A stretch of 64,000 nt of DNA from NCBI RefSeq assembly GCF_000285555.1, contig NZ_HE610999.1:203893-267892 (forward strand), written 5' to 3'. The notes under the pieces are model-generated. The model was given only the letters and a program-made list of their open reading frames with translations. It did not search any database and was not told the DNA's origin. The stretch comes from Kurthia massiliensis (GTDB lineage: Bacteria; Bacillota; Bacilli; Bacillales_A; Planococcaceae). The translations under genes and the position numbers were made by a program. This document shows positions 9,176 to 17,572 of this stretch, piece by piece. The number at the start of each line of letters is the position of its first letter. Position 1 is the first letter of the stretch.

Positions 9176-9748
9176 TTATTGGTCTTCTTCTAAATAATCC
9201 GGGAAAATAACCGTTTGTGTTTCATCTGTCGCATCATCAATGATATTGAATGTAATATGTAAATTCTCGCCATCGACACCATTGAATACGTTGTAATAAC
9301 CTGCTGTTGCACCAAGTCCCATAAGGCCAAGTCCATCGAAACTATTTTCATATGCTTGTTGATCAACGCGAATATCAAATTCAGTGAAATCTTTATTTGC
9401 CGTTATTTTCTTATACGCAGAAAAATTTTCATCATGAACGAGGTCATCCATCGTTTCGTTCACGGTTTTCTCTAATTCTTCTAACATTTCATGATGTTTC
9501 GCTTTACTCATTTTGTAGTATACCGAACCATCATCATTTACCGTTACTTCTTTAATACCTTGTTTTTTTGCTGCCTCTTCAATTTGTTCCGGCGTTTGTC
9601 CTTCAAACAATTCTGCTGGTAATGTCACTTCTACGCTCAATAAGTTTTTGTCCACAGATACTTGATCGCCACTCGACTTTGTTGCTTCCTTATCGCCACA
9701 GCCCACTAATGCACATACAGCCATCGCTGCAATGAATAATTTTTTCAT
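9176..9748 (-). CDS. Lipoprotein of unknown function
   Basis: 190 residues with a signal peptide and lipobox LVGC (Cys17), so it is anchored to the outer face of the membrane. The mature part is acidic, with a predicted helical centre (SKAKHHEMLEELEKTVNETM) and a C-terminal beta-rich region with a GLMGLGATAGYYNVFNGVDG segment. An AAGGAG site precedes the ATG. A broken paralogue lies directly downstream. No named family is recognised with confidence. Confidence 0.8.
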   Translation of the reverse strand: MKKLFIAAMAVCALVGCGDKEATKSSGDQVSVDKNLLSVEVTLPAELFEGQTPEQIEEAAKKQGIKEVTVNDDGSVYYKMSKAKHHEMLEELEKTVNETMDDLVHDENFSAYKKITANKDFTEFDIRVDQQAYENSFDGLGLMGLGATAGYYNVFNGVDGENLHITFNIIDDATDETQTVIFPDYLEEDQ

Positions 9749-9832
9749 ATCATACTCCTTTAATTTGTCCGTCTACCTATACAATTATAACCTTTTTTCT
9801 TGATATGTTAATATTTGGTTTTGTGAATATCA

Positions 9833-9870
9833 AAAAAACGCTCGACATGTTGCACGTCGAACGCTTTTCA
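9833..9870 (-). terminator. Terminator after small membrane protein
   Basis: Read on the minus strand, AAGCGTTCGAC pairs with GTCGAGCGTTT (two GU pairs), followed by a T-tract. Confidence 0.75.
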
Positions 9871-9877
9871 TTACTTC

Positions 9878-10081
9878 TTATAATTGAATATTGAATGACT
9901 TCAACCAGGAATCTACAATTTCTGCACTACCGTCTTGAAACATAAATAGTGAAAGAGCAACCATACATATACCACTCATCGCCATTATCCATTTCGAAAG
10001 TTTTGTTTTTGTACGTTTCGTGACGACAAACATGATGAGCGCAATACCGAGAAATAACATGAGAAAATACCAAAATCCCAT
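9878..10081 (-). CDS. Small two-helix membrane protein
   Basis: 67 residues: two hydrophobic segments (FWYFLMLFLGIALIMFVV and WIMAMSGICMVALSLFMF) around a basic KRTKTK loop. The ATG at 10081 is preceded by AAAGGAGG at ideal spacing; an in-frame start upstream lies in front of that site and is rejected. Function unknown. It has its own terminator. Confidence 0.72.
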   Translation of the reverse strand: MGFWYFLMLFLGIALIMFVVTKRTKTKLSKWIMAMSGICMVALSLFMFQDGSAEIVDSWLKSFNIQL

Positions 10082-10194
10082 AATGCGACCTCCTTTTGAT
10101 CGTTTCATAGTAGAACGCCATAGCGCAAGGAATAGTTTCTTAAATATTTTAAAAATGTTATAATATGGATTATTTAAAGCGAGGGGATAGTTGA

Positions 10195-10479
10195 ATGGAG
10201 TTTATTTGGATTGCCATTGGATTAGCATTACTTGGCTATTTCATAGGCGACGGTTTAAAAAATTTCGGTCACCCGAATAAAGAGGACAGTTTCCCATACT
10301 TTGTGAAAGAAAATGAATTACATTACTATATTCAATTAAGCGAAGCAGAAACAAAAGCGTTACTACAAAAATATCCGCAAGCCCCTAAGATGGAGCTAAA
10401 CGGCCAGACGCTTTATCCATTGAGACAATTTCAGAAATGGTTGCATGAGTTGGAGTTGGTGGAGAAGGATGAAAAGTGA
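10195..10479 (+). CDS. Membrane-anchored DNA-binding-like protein
   Basis: 94 residues. An N-terminal transmembrane helix (residues 3-18) is followed by a soluble part with ENELHYYIQLSEAETKALLQ and NGQTLYPLRQFQKWL, which resembles the small winged-helix (AlpA/excisionase-like) domains of related Bacillales proteins annotated as DNA-binding. AGGGG precedes the ATG. It marks the left border of the accessory region that follows. Confidence 0.65.
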   Translation: MEFIWIAIGLALLGYFIGDGLKNFGHPNKEDSFPYFVKENELHYYIQLSEAETKALLQKYPQAPKMELNGQTLYPLRQFQKWLHELELVEKDEK

Positions 10480-10595
10480 ACGTATCTAGTTAAGATATCA
10501 AGAAAATTTGCCTTTTAACTTAAAGAGATACTAGAAGCTTTAAAATGTATTAGTTTCAATATGTATAAATAATATCAGCAAAAGGAGTAATCAAA

Positions 10596-11879
10596 ATAAA
10601 TCATTTAAATATTTTTAATGCATATAAAAATAAGCAAAACCACCATGAAGATGAGTTAACAAGAATATTTTTGACATTGGTAAAAAATATTCCTGCAGTG
10701 CAAAATCTTTTTTTCGAACTAGTTCGTAAACAGTTATCGGATATCGAAATTGAAGAGCAAATGCCTTCTATTTCATTAGGTGAATTAGTCGTGCAGTCTG
10801 TACATACTCAAATAGGTAATACAAATGCAATGTTTTCACAATTAGAAGACTATAAAGTCGTATCTGTGATTATTTCTGATGATCGATTAGATGAACATAA
10901 TCCTATTAATAATTCTGAACGCAATGCAAGATATGATGGTGTGATTTTTGCCGATCCAGGATGGTTAATTATTATTGAGAATAAGCCACTGCGTCATCAT
11001 ATTTGGTTAGATCAATTAAATCCTTCTTTAAATGAAGAGGCACATATTATTCATAAGCCATGTGCGCTTTCGTGGCGCGATTTAATTGAAAGATTAAATA
11101 TGCTTGTCATAAACGGAATATTGAAAGGTTTAGAGCTTCAGTTAGTTGAAGATTTTTTAGAATTTGTCGATCAGGAATTTTCATATATTAACCCGTATAC
11201 GCAATTTGGTGTATGTAAGGGAAATAGCTATTTATTAGATAAGCGTTGTGTCGATTTGTTAAATCAACTAATAATTGATGGCGAAAAAGCCGAAGTAAAT
11301 TACCATCGTGGTTGGACGCATTACGCCAATAGCAATCGTAAATCGGTGAAACAAATTGCCTTAGATGCACAAGTGGATGGCGACGATTGGAAAATTACAC
11401 TTTACCTTTATGCAGCTGATACGATGTCTTCAGCTAAATATACGTATAGCCAATTACAACAAGAAGCATTTATGAAACTAAAAGAGCAAGGGTTTTCATT
11501 ATGGTCTAATTTCCATATTTCATTCCGTTCAAGCAATTTATTTTGGTCAGATGGACAGATGACGTTGGAATCGTATATAGATTATTGGTTGAAAAATGCT
11601 GCGTCACTTAAGCAAATAAAGCGAGAGCAGTTTGAAGAGGAATTTTTAGCTTTTGAAGAAGCGGGGTTAACGACCGTAGAAGACCGCGATTCTATAAAAG
11701 AGAAGTTATTAGACAAAAGTTATCAAACGTTAAATATTTGTCCAGGGATAGGGATTGCATATACTTGGTCAAGTAAGGATGCGATTGAATTGGATAAGCA
11801 TCAACAATTTTTACCTGATTTAAAACAAAAAATTAGATTAGCATTTGCGGCCTTAGGTGATGATATAAATGTAATTTAA
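10596..11879 (+). CDS. PD-(D/E)XK nuclease-superfamily protein, non-canonical start
   Basis: The frame encodes ~427 residues if read from 10596. A nuclease core is visible: an aspartate in RYDGVIF (near residue 114) and ENK near 128-130, the D...ExK pattern. The N-terminal NHHEDELTRIF segment is typical of such families and lies upstream of the first canonical start, TTG 10671. The AAAGGAG site at 10580-10586 is 9 nt before an ATA codon, and there is no ATG/GTG/TTG between. Either ATA initiates, or an ATG mutated and a shortened 402-residue form starts at 10671. Its neighbourhood suggests phage defence, but no partner gene is obvious. Confidence 0.68.
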   Translation: MNHLNIFNAYKNKQNHHEDELTRIFLTLVKNIPAVQNLFFELVRKQLSDIEIEEQMPSISLGELVVQSVHTQIGNTNAMFSQLEDYKVVSVIISDDRLDEHNPINNSERNARYDGVIFADPGWLIIIENKPLRHHIWLDQLNPSLNEEAHIIHKPCALSWRDLIERLNMLVINGILKGLELQLVEDFLEFVDQEFSYINPYTQFGVCKGNSYLLDKRCVDLLNQLIIDGEKAEVNYHRGWTHYANSNRKSVKQIALDAQVDGDDWKITLYLYAADTMSSAKYTYSQLQQEAFMKLKEQGFSLWSNFHISFRSSNLFWSDGQMTLESYIDYWLKNAASLKQIKREQFEEEFLAFEEAGLTTVEDRDSIKEKLLDKSYQTLNICPGIGIAYTWSSKDAIELDKHQQFLPDLKQKIRLAFAALGDDINVI

Positions 11880-11982
11880 GATTGCGATAACAATCATTTA
11901 TTTACGTGAAAGTTTAAAATACGCCAAGTCTTAATGGGACATCTTAAAATTCCAACGTAATTATAAGAAATAAAAAATAATA

Positions 11983-12020
11983 AAAGTGCTAAATCTATTT
12001 ATTTACATTTAGCGCTTTTT
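11983..12020 (+). terminator. Terminator after PD-(D/E)XK gene
   Basis: A 12-bp stem, AAAGTGCTAAAT/ATTTAGCGCTTT, with one GU pair, then T5. The rest of 11880-12116 holds no gene. Confidence 0.8.
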
Positions 12021-12116
12021 ATATTTGATGAAATAGTGAGAAGCTAGTATTTGAAACAAATGTACGAAAGGGATTTTGATGATATAATTTACCTATAAAA
12101 TAAGGGGTGAAGTGGA

Positions 12117-14057
12117 ATGATCATATACGAAGCGGATGTATCAGATTTTTTAAGCGATGTGGAAAATGAAGTGATCGTTGACCGTTTATACAGCGTGTAT
12201 CAAGAGAAAATCGGTCGGACATCTAAAGCAGAAATTCGTTCTTGGGACAATTCACTGCAGCGCATGTCAAATGTGTTACGTGATCGTGATATTCCGAGAG
12301 ATGCGAAAACGGCCATTGAATTTAAAATTCCGAATACGGGAAAACGTGTAGATTTTATCGTCGCTGGTAATGACGGAGTGGAAGATCACGCGGTCATTAT
12401 TGAGTTGAAACAATGGGAGAAGGTAGAGAAAATCGAGCGACTAGACGCCGTCGTTGTAGAAACATATGTCGGTGGGGCTACACGCGCTGTTACGCACCCT
12501 TCCTATCAAGCTTGGAGCTATGCAGCATTGATTGAAGATTTTAATGAAACTGTACGTGAGCAGCCAATTCATTTAAACCCATGTGCATACTTACATAATT
12601 ATTTCATCGAAGATCCAGATCCGTTAACGGATATACATTATGCAGAACATATTGAAAAAGCACCCGTCTTCCGTAAAGGAGAGATGGAAAAACTTCGACA
12701 GTTCATAAAGAAACATATTAAATACGGCGACAAAAATGATATTATCGCGAAAATTGAAAACGGACGTATTAAACCATCAAAGTCACTACAAGATAGTATT
12801 AAATCTATGTTAGAAGGTAATCCTGAGTTTGTGATGATTGACGATCAAAAAGTGATGTATGAAGAAATTTTACATGCTGCAAAAACGTGTATCACAAACG
12901 ATGAAAAAGGTGTATTCATTGTGAAGGGTGGACCAGGGACAGGGAAGTCTGTGCTGGCTATTAATCTACTCGTCCAATTGTTACAAGACGATTATTTTGC
13001 GATGTATGTGACGAAAAATAGTGCACCGCGTTCGGTCTATTCAACGAAGCTAAAAGGAACGATGACGAAGAAAAGTATTGATAACTTATTTAAAGGTTCT
13101 GGAAGCTTCTACGCCGCAGATCGTAATGAATTTGATGTCGTCGTTGTCGACGAGGCACATCGCCTTAATGAAAAATCAGGATTGTTTAGTAATCTAGGAG
13201 AAAACCAAGTGAAAGAGTTAATGAATAGCGCAAAATTTAGTGTGTTTTTCATTGATGAAGCGCAGCGTGTTACGCTTAAAGATATTGGAAGTGTCGATTT
13301 AATCAAACGCTTTGCCAAACAGCTTGATGTACAAGTGTATGAAGGATTTTTATCGTCACAATTTAGATGCGATGGTTCAGACGGTTATATGGCATGGTTG
13401 GATGATGTACTCGGTATACGCGAAACAGCAAATCAACACGACTTAGGAATGGACTATGATATTCAAGTTGTAGATTCTCCAAATGTATTACGTAAAATGA
13501 TTGAAGAAAAAAATAAGGTAAATAATAAAGCGCGATTGCTTGCGGGATATTGTTGGGAATGGATGAAGGATGGCAAAAATGATCGTTCTGTACATGACAT
13601 TGTTATCGAAGAACATGATTTTTCAATTAGCTGGAACTTAGGTAATCATATTTGGGCAATCGATGAAAATTCTGTAGAAGAAGCGGGTTGTATTCATACG
13701 TGCCAAGGATTAGAGTTTGATTATGTTGGTGTCATTATCGGGGATGATTTGCGCTATGAAGATGGTAAGTTGATAACCGATTATACGAAACGCGCAAAAA
13801 CAGATCAGTCGATTAAAGGCGTGAAAAAATGGATGAAAGAAGATCCAGAAGCTGCCACAAAAGCAGTCGACACCATTATTCGAAACACATATCGAACACT
13901 CATGACGCGCGGACAAAAAGGGTGCTACATTTATTGCACAGATCAAGCGCTTGCAGATTATTTCAAAGCACGCCTTACAAAAATGTATAAGCTACAAGCA
14001 GAAACAGAACAGTTTTTAGTAGCGGAAAGTAAAACGCCTTATGGCAAAGATGTTTAA
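12117..14057 (+). CDS. DUF2075 nuclease-helicase, Nhi-like
   Basis: A 646-residue two-domain protein. Residues ~60-110 hold a PD-(D/E)XK-type core (RVDFIV with an aspartate near 79, then IELKQW near 94-99). From ~265 an SF1-like ATPase follows: Walker A KGGPGTGKS (~270-277), Walker B VVVVDEAH (~340-347), motif V HTCQGLEFDYVGV and an arginine-finger region TYRTLMTRGQKG. This nuclease plus DUF2075 helicase plan is that reported for the staphylococcal single-gene anti-phage enzyme Nhi. AAGGGGTG precedes the ATG. Assignment to Nhi is by architecture and needs comparison of sequences. Confidence 0.8.
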   Translation: MIIYEADVSDFLSDVENEVIVDRLYSVYQEKIGRTSKAEIRSWDNSLQRMSNVLRDRDIPRDAKTAIEFKIPNTGKRVDFIVAGNDGVEDHAVIIELKQWEKVEKIERLDAVVVETYVGGATRAVTHPSYQAWSYAALIEDFNETVREQPIHLNPCAYLHNYFIEDPDPLTDIHYAEHIEKAPVFRKGEMEKLRQFIKKHIKYGDKNDIIAKIENGRIKPSKSLQDSIKSMLEGNPEFVMIDDQKVMYEEILHAAKTCITNDEKGVFIVKGGPGTGKSVLAINLLVQLLQDDYFAMYVTKNSAPRSVYSTKLKGTMTKKSIDNLFKGSGSFYAADRNEFDVVVVDEAHRLNEKSGLFSNLGENQVKELMNSAKFSVFFIDEAQRVTLKDIGSVDLIKRFAKQLDVQVYEGFLSSQFRCDGSDGYMAWLDDVLGIRETANQHDLGMDYDIQVVDSPNVLRKMIEEKNKVNNKARLLAGYCWEWMKDGKNDRSVHDIVIEEHDFSISWNLGNHIWAIDENSVEEAGCIHTCQGLEFDYVGVIIGDDLRYEDGKLITDYTKRAKTDQSIKGVKKWMKEDPEAATKAVDTIIRNTYRTLMTRGQKGCYIYCTDQALADYFKARLTKMYKLQAETEQFLVAESKTPYGKDV

Positions 14058-14091
14058 CTGAAGACAAATGAAATAAAGGTGGATGAAGCAT

Positions 14092-14172
14092 ATGGATGTA
14101 TTAACATGGAAGGAGCAAATTTTATTTATTATTATGTTAGACACTGCTTTCTTCGTTGCAAGTTGTATATGA
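14092..14172 (+). CDS. Possible 26-residue hydrophobic peptide
   Basis: An ATG with AAAGGTGG ~10 nt upstream opens a 26-codon frame (MDVLTWKEQILFIIMLDTAF then six more residues) with one hydrophobic stretch. It lies between the nuclease-helicase and a terminator. It may be a small membrane peptide or the 5' stub of a gene cut by element insertion 80 bp downstream. Confidence 0.35.
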   Translation: MDVLTWKEQILFIIMLDTAFFVASCI

Positions 14173-14192
14173 CATATGGGGAAACTATATTA

Positions 14193-14231
14193 AAAAGCCC
14201 AGCAATCTTAGCCAAAGGTTGCTGGGCTTTG
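14193..14231 (+). terminator. Terminator just left of att repeat
   Basis: AAAGCCCAGCAA pairs perfectly with TTGCTGGGCTTT around a 13-nt loop. The T-tract is short. Confidence 0.8.
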
Positions 14232-14254
14232 TTATGGGGATGCTATAAGGTTCG

Positions 14255-14272
14255 ACTCCCGCCGTCTCCATA
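14255..14272 (+). repeat. Left att core (tmRNA 3'-end sequence)
   Basis: ACTCCCGCCGTCTCCATA, preceded by GGTTCG. GGTTCGACTCCC.CCGTCTCCA is the 3' end of Bacillales tmRNA, a classical integrase target. No complete tmRNA body precedes it. Confidence 0.8.
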
Positions 14273-14287
14273 GAGTGAAATCATACG

Positions 14288-14363
14288 GTTTCAATGAGTG
14301 TCAAAATCCTTGATATAAAAGGGTTTTGGCACTTTTTTTATTTCATGGAGTTTCAATGAGTGT
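14288..14363 (+). repeat. Short direct repeats next to left att
   Basis: GTTTCAATGAGTGT occurs at 14288-14301 and again at 14350-14363. Position and spacing are compatible with integrase arm-binding sites. This is inference. Confidence 0.4.
14297..14339 (+). terminator. Terminator inside left end of element
   Basis: AGTGTCAAAATCCTT pairs with AAGGGTTTTGGCACT (GU pairs), followed by T7. Confidence 0.75.
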
Positions 14364-14386
14364 TAATGAAACGTAGATGCTACGAG

Positions 14387-15424
14387 TTATTTTTTATATT
14401 CTAATTGAATGCTTAATCCAAAAACTCCTTTATAATTTCCATCTTTAATTATCTTACTATTATCTTTGAATTGTAGAATAAATTCTTTAAGTGAGTTCGC
14501 ATTAAGTAATTTCTTGTTTAATAATGAAGTATCAAATTCTTTTTTTATATCAAATTCTTCAAAATAATTATCTCTGTCTATTTTATCTGGAATTTCTTTT
14601 AAATTTTGCTTTAAAAATTCAAATAGGTTTTCTTCATAATTTTTTGAAGATACATTCTTTTTTAACCAATTAGGAGGTAAGTAGAGCTTTAATTCTTTAA
14701 GGAACTGGGATAATAAAGAGTAGTAGATTATCGAATCTTTTATATCTTTTTCGCTAAAGTCTAAATCAAAGTCTGGATCAACTATTTTTATTCTTGAACT
14801 TTCTTTTGAATTATATCTAGCAAGAAAAGTACCAATTGCTAATTTTTGATTAATAATATGATATGGATCATTCAAATTATTTTTCTGCGTTATACCTTTT
14901 TCTAATTGAGTATTACTTTGGGATAATGAAGTTTGAGTTCCTTTACATTCAACTATATGTAAATCCAGACTGTTATCTAAAGCTATAAAGTCAGGAGTTT
15001 TATTTGGCCCATGTTTAGAAGTCCTGTTACTTGATAATGATCCTAAATATTTAATGAAATAACTAGTATCAGTTAGTGTTTTAAGACCAAAAGCTCTATC
15101 CAAGATTAACGAAGTAAATCCCATACCCATGTCATCACTTAATATAGTTTTTTGATGAGAATCAACATCTTCAAATAATTCGTTTAAAACTATATCTCCT
15201 GGAGCTTTAAAACAATTCTGATACCTTAAAAAAGCCCAGTAATCATTAATTTGAAAGTTAATGAAATTAGGGTTTTTTGTTGCGTCTGCTACATGTAAAA
15301 GTAATTCTAAGAGGTTAAAACTTAATGAGTTAGAAAGACTAGAAAGTTCAATTGGAACAGTGCCGCTTATCCAAGTAGTGCTATCTAACTCAACTTCAAT
15401 AGAATAATTAGTTATGATAAACAA
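14387..15424 (-). CDS. Putative PD-(D/E)XK nuclease, element cargo
   Basis: 345 residues, lysine-rich and AT-rich. The active-site pattern is clear: TPDFIAL (Pro144-Asp145), then HIVECKG (Glu159, Lys161). The surrounding N-terminal ~140 and C-terminal ~180 residues match nothing I recognise. The TTG at 15424 is the only candidate start, but AAAGGG lies almost on top of it, so initiation may be further inside. It is the last gene before the left att site, the usual cargo position, and is probably a restriction-like defence effector. Confidence 0.62.
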   Translation of the reverse strand: MFIITNYSIEVELDSTTWISGTVPIELSSLSNSLSFNLLELLLHVADATKNPNFINFQINDYWAFLRYQNCFKAPGDIVLNELFEDVDSHQKTILSDDMGMGFTSLILDRAFGLKTLTDTSYFIKYLGSLSSNRTSKHGPNKTPDFIALDNSLDLHIVECKGTQTSLSQSNTQLEKGITQKNNLNDPYHIINQKLAIGTFLARYNSKESSRIKIVDPDFDLDFSEKDIKDSIIYYSLLSQFLKELKLYLPPNWLKKNVSSKNYEENLFEFLKQNLKEIPDKIDRDNYFEEFDIKKEFDTSLLNKKLLNANSLKEFILQFKDNSKIIKDGNYKGVFGLSIQLEYKK

Positions 15425-15519
15425 TCCCTTTCTGAAAATAATATTTATTATAAAACAAATTATTAGCTTATTTTATAAATAAATGTAATATAAGAATATT
15501 TTGTTAAAATATGCATTAA

Positions 15520-16686
15520 TCAGATACTTATATAAGCCTCAAACTTCTGAATCGCACTTTCTTTCGCTTTAGCAGAAACGTGAGCATAGATGTTCATTGT
15601 CGTTTGAATATCGCTATGTCCTAAACGATCTTGTACTTCTTTAATTTTCGCTCCAGCTACAAATAGTAGTGAACAATGTGTATGACGTAATCCATGTGTT
15701 GTAATTGGTTTGAGATTGTATTTCTTTTGAACTTGTACAATCCATTTACGTGTTTTTGTTGGTTGTAAAAATTCATTATGTTTATTACTGAAGACTAATT
15801 GGTTAGGTGATTTTGTATTAAATCCTAATTTAAAATAGTCTTCTTTTTGTTGTTTACGCCATTGTTTCAAGATTTCCATAGTACGTGAATCCATTGTAAT
15901 CGTACGTGCAAATCCTGTTTTTGTAGATTTTACATATAGTTGATTATCTTTGCCACGTGAGATAGCTTTACTAATAACGATTTTGTTATGTGTGAAGTCT
16001 AAGTCTTTCCATGTAAGTGCTAACGCTTCACCTTTACGCATACCACTATAAGCTAGAAGACGGAACAGTGTATAGGCTTTTACATTTTTCTCTTTTTCAA
16101 AACAACATAAAAACTTGATTAACTCTTCACGTGTATAAAAATTTTCTTCCTCTTCTTCCATACTTGCTCGTTTCTTCTTTAAAGCGACAGGCATATCTAC
16201 ATAATCAAATGGATTTGATTGAATATAACCACGCTTAACTGCAAAATTCATTACTTTCGCAGCGTATGATTTCACTTTTTGGAAGTGTTTCAGTTTATCT
16301 GCCCATTCATCTACGTGCTTTTGGCAAACATCAATCGTAATTTTTTCAATTTTATAGTCGCTCATAGACGGTAAAATATGATTTCTAAAAATACCTGTTG
16401 TCTTTACAAAAGTACTTTCTTCTACTGTTTTTTCATATTGTTTTACCCAAAGGTTATAAACGTCTAAATATGTCTCCGCTACTTGTTTAAAAAATGTACC
16501 TTTTTCAGTTTGTAGTTTGATATGAGCTAATTCTAGTTTTGCTTCTTTTTGGGTTTTGAAGTTTGAACGTCTCGTGCGTTTTTCTTTTCCTGTAAGTGGA
16601 TCAATACCTACATAAATTTGGAAGCGGTAACGTTTTTCACCGCTCTTTAATTCATATTTTTCAATTGGTGTTGTATTTTTTGACAT
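15520..16686 (-). CDS. int: Tyrosine-recombinase integrase
   Basis: 388 residues of the Tn916/phage integrase class. It has an N-terminal arm-binding domain (GIDPLTGKEKRTRRSNFKTQ), a core-binding SAM-like domain and a C-terminal catalytic domain with SGMRKGEA (Arg), HGLRHTHCS (His-x-x-Arg), LGHSD (His) and TMNIYAHV (the Tyr nucleophile). The ATG at 16686 has AAGGAGA upstream; a longer in-frame opening to 16746 lacks a site. It should catalyse recombination between the tmRNA-tail repeats that bound this element. Confidence 0.95.
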   Translation of the reverse strand: MSKNTTPIEKYELKSGEKRYRFQIYVGIDPLTGKEKRTRRSNFKTQKEAKLELAHIKLQTEKGTFFKQVAETYLDVYNLWVKQYEKTVEESTFVKTTGIFRNHILPSMSDYKIEKITIDVCQKHVDEWADKLKHFQKVKSYAAKVMNFAVKRGYIQSNPFDYVDMPVALKKKRASMEEEEENFYTREELIKFLCCFEKEKNVKAYTLFRLLAYSGMRKGEALALTWKDLDFTHNKIVISKAISRGKDNQLYVKSTKTGFARTITMDSRTMEILKQWRKQQKEDYFKLGFNTKSPNQLVFSNKHNEFLQPTKTRKWIVQVQKKYNLKPITTHGLRHTHCSLLFVAGAKIKEVQDRLGHSDIQTTMNIYAHVSAKAKESAIQKFEAYISI

Positions 16687-16791
16687 GATAATTCTCCTTC
16701 TAATTTGCGTTGTAAGAGCAATAAAAAGAAGAGAAATCACCTTCAATATCCACTATAACCCAGTAGATACTAAAGACAATTCCTGTTTTAT

Positions 16792-17004
16792 TTAATAGCT
16801 ATGATTTTCAAAAAAGGTATCAATTTCTTTTCGAGATACTCGCTTCACGCCTTCTACTTCTGCTACACGTAATACCATTTCACGAAATTTAATAAAGGTG
16901 TTATATGATACGCCGGCGTATTTTGCTCCTTCTTTTAGAGATAGCCATTTTTTTGGAATACTGATTAAGTTCTTAATCTGCGTTAGTAATTCTTGCGTAT
17001 CCAT
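16792..17004 (-). CDS. xis: Excisionase-like helix-turn-helix protein
   Basis: 70 residues with a MerR/excisionase-type winged helix (WLSLKEGAKYAGVSYNTFIK, then GVKRVSRKEIDTFF). It begins immediately after the stop codon of the gene at 17005-17241 and lies 105 bp upstream of the integrase, the normal xis-int arrangement. It would direct integrase toward excision. Confidence 0.8.
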   Translation of the reverse strand: MDTQELLTQIKNLISIPKKWLSLKEGAKYAGVSYNTFIKFREMVLRVAEVEGVKRVSRKEIDTFFENHSY

Positions 17005-17241
17005 TTATTTTGTTTCCTTTCCATTTATTTTTTTCATGTATGCTTGCTCGTACTGAATCATATATTCTTGCAGCATTGTAAAACGGAAAGTAAGGTCTTT
17101 TTTAAATGCGAAATTAAAATCTAAAAAAGTTAGAGAGCGTATAGATAAGTAATAAGATGGTTGTTCTGTTTGTTCTTCTTCCATAAATAATGAAAGTAAT
17201 AGTGCATTACCTTCAAGTAACTGATTAATTTGAGTTGCCAA
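17005..17241 (-). CDS. Hypothetical small protein of the element
   Basis: 78 residues, acidic then aromatic-rich (FNFAFKKDLTFRFTMLQEYM). Its TAA abuts the ATG of the excisionase-like gene, and its start overlaps the end of the 17225-17368 gene by 17 nt, so the three are a translationally coupled unit. No family recognised. Confidence 0.6.
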   Translation of the reverse strand: MATQINQLLEGNALLLSLFMEEEQTEQPSYYLSIRSLTFLDFNFAFKKDLTFRFTMLQEYMIQYEQAYMKKINGKETK

Positions 17242-17368
17242 ATGTAGTGAAATCCATAGATAAAAATTCGGCTAAATGAATAGAATTAATAACCGCATTT
17301 CCATTTTGAATTTTGATTCTTGATTTGATTTCGCCTTCCATTTGAATAAGTAAATTGGAGTTGTTCAT
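17225..17368 (-). CDS. Hypothetical 47-residue protein of the element
   Basis: ATG 17368 follows AAAGGAAG. The product (MNNSNLLIQMEGEIKSRIKI at its start) has no recognisable domain. It is the first gene of the leftward xis-int operon. A longer in-frame opening to 17434 has no ribosome site. Confidence 0.5.
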   Translation of the reverse strand: MNNSNLLIQMEGEIKSRIKIQNGNAVINSIHLAEFLSMDFTTFGNSN

Positions 17369-17572
17369 AGTATTTTTACTTCCTTTCGATATTGTCACAG
17401 AAGTTATATAGATAAATTTGCTAGTGACAACCAAAAAAACAAAATTTTTTTAAAAAATTCCTTTGTCATCTTTCTTGAAAGTGTATATAACATCTTCGTG
17501 TGTAACATATTTCGGGTGCTTTCTTATAGAAATATGCACGAGATTTGTCACAATAAAAGGAGGATAAAAATA
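17369..17572. other. Divergent control region of the element
   Basis: This 204-bp AT-rich interval separates the leftward xis-int operon from rightward genes. TTGTCA occurs three times on one or other strand (near 17420, 17463 and 17552), and GTGTATATAACA/GTGTGTAACAT form a short imperfect repeat. No repressor gene is seen in the element to match them. Confidence 0.4.

Noticed and set aside
10671-10673. TTG as the true start of the PD-(D/E)XK gene
   Set aside because: No ribosome site lies before it, and family-like coding continues 25 codons upstream to a good AAAGGAG site; kept only as the fallback.
14176-14272. Possible complete tRNA or tmRNA ending in the TTCGACTCCCGCC sequence
   Set aside because: The five bases before TTCGACT do not pair with CCCGC and no matching GGAGACG acceptor strand lies upstream, so only the 3'-end sequence is present.
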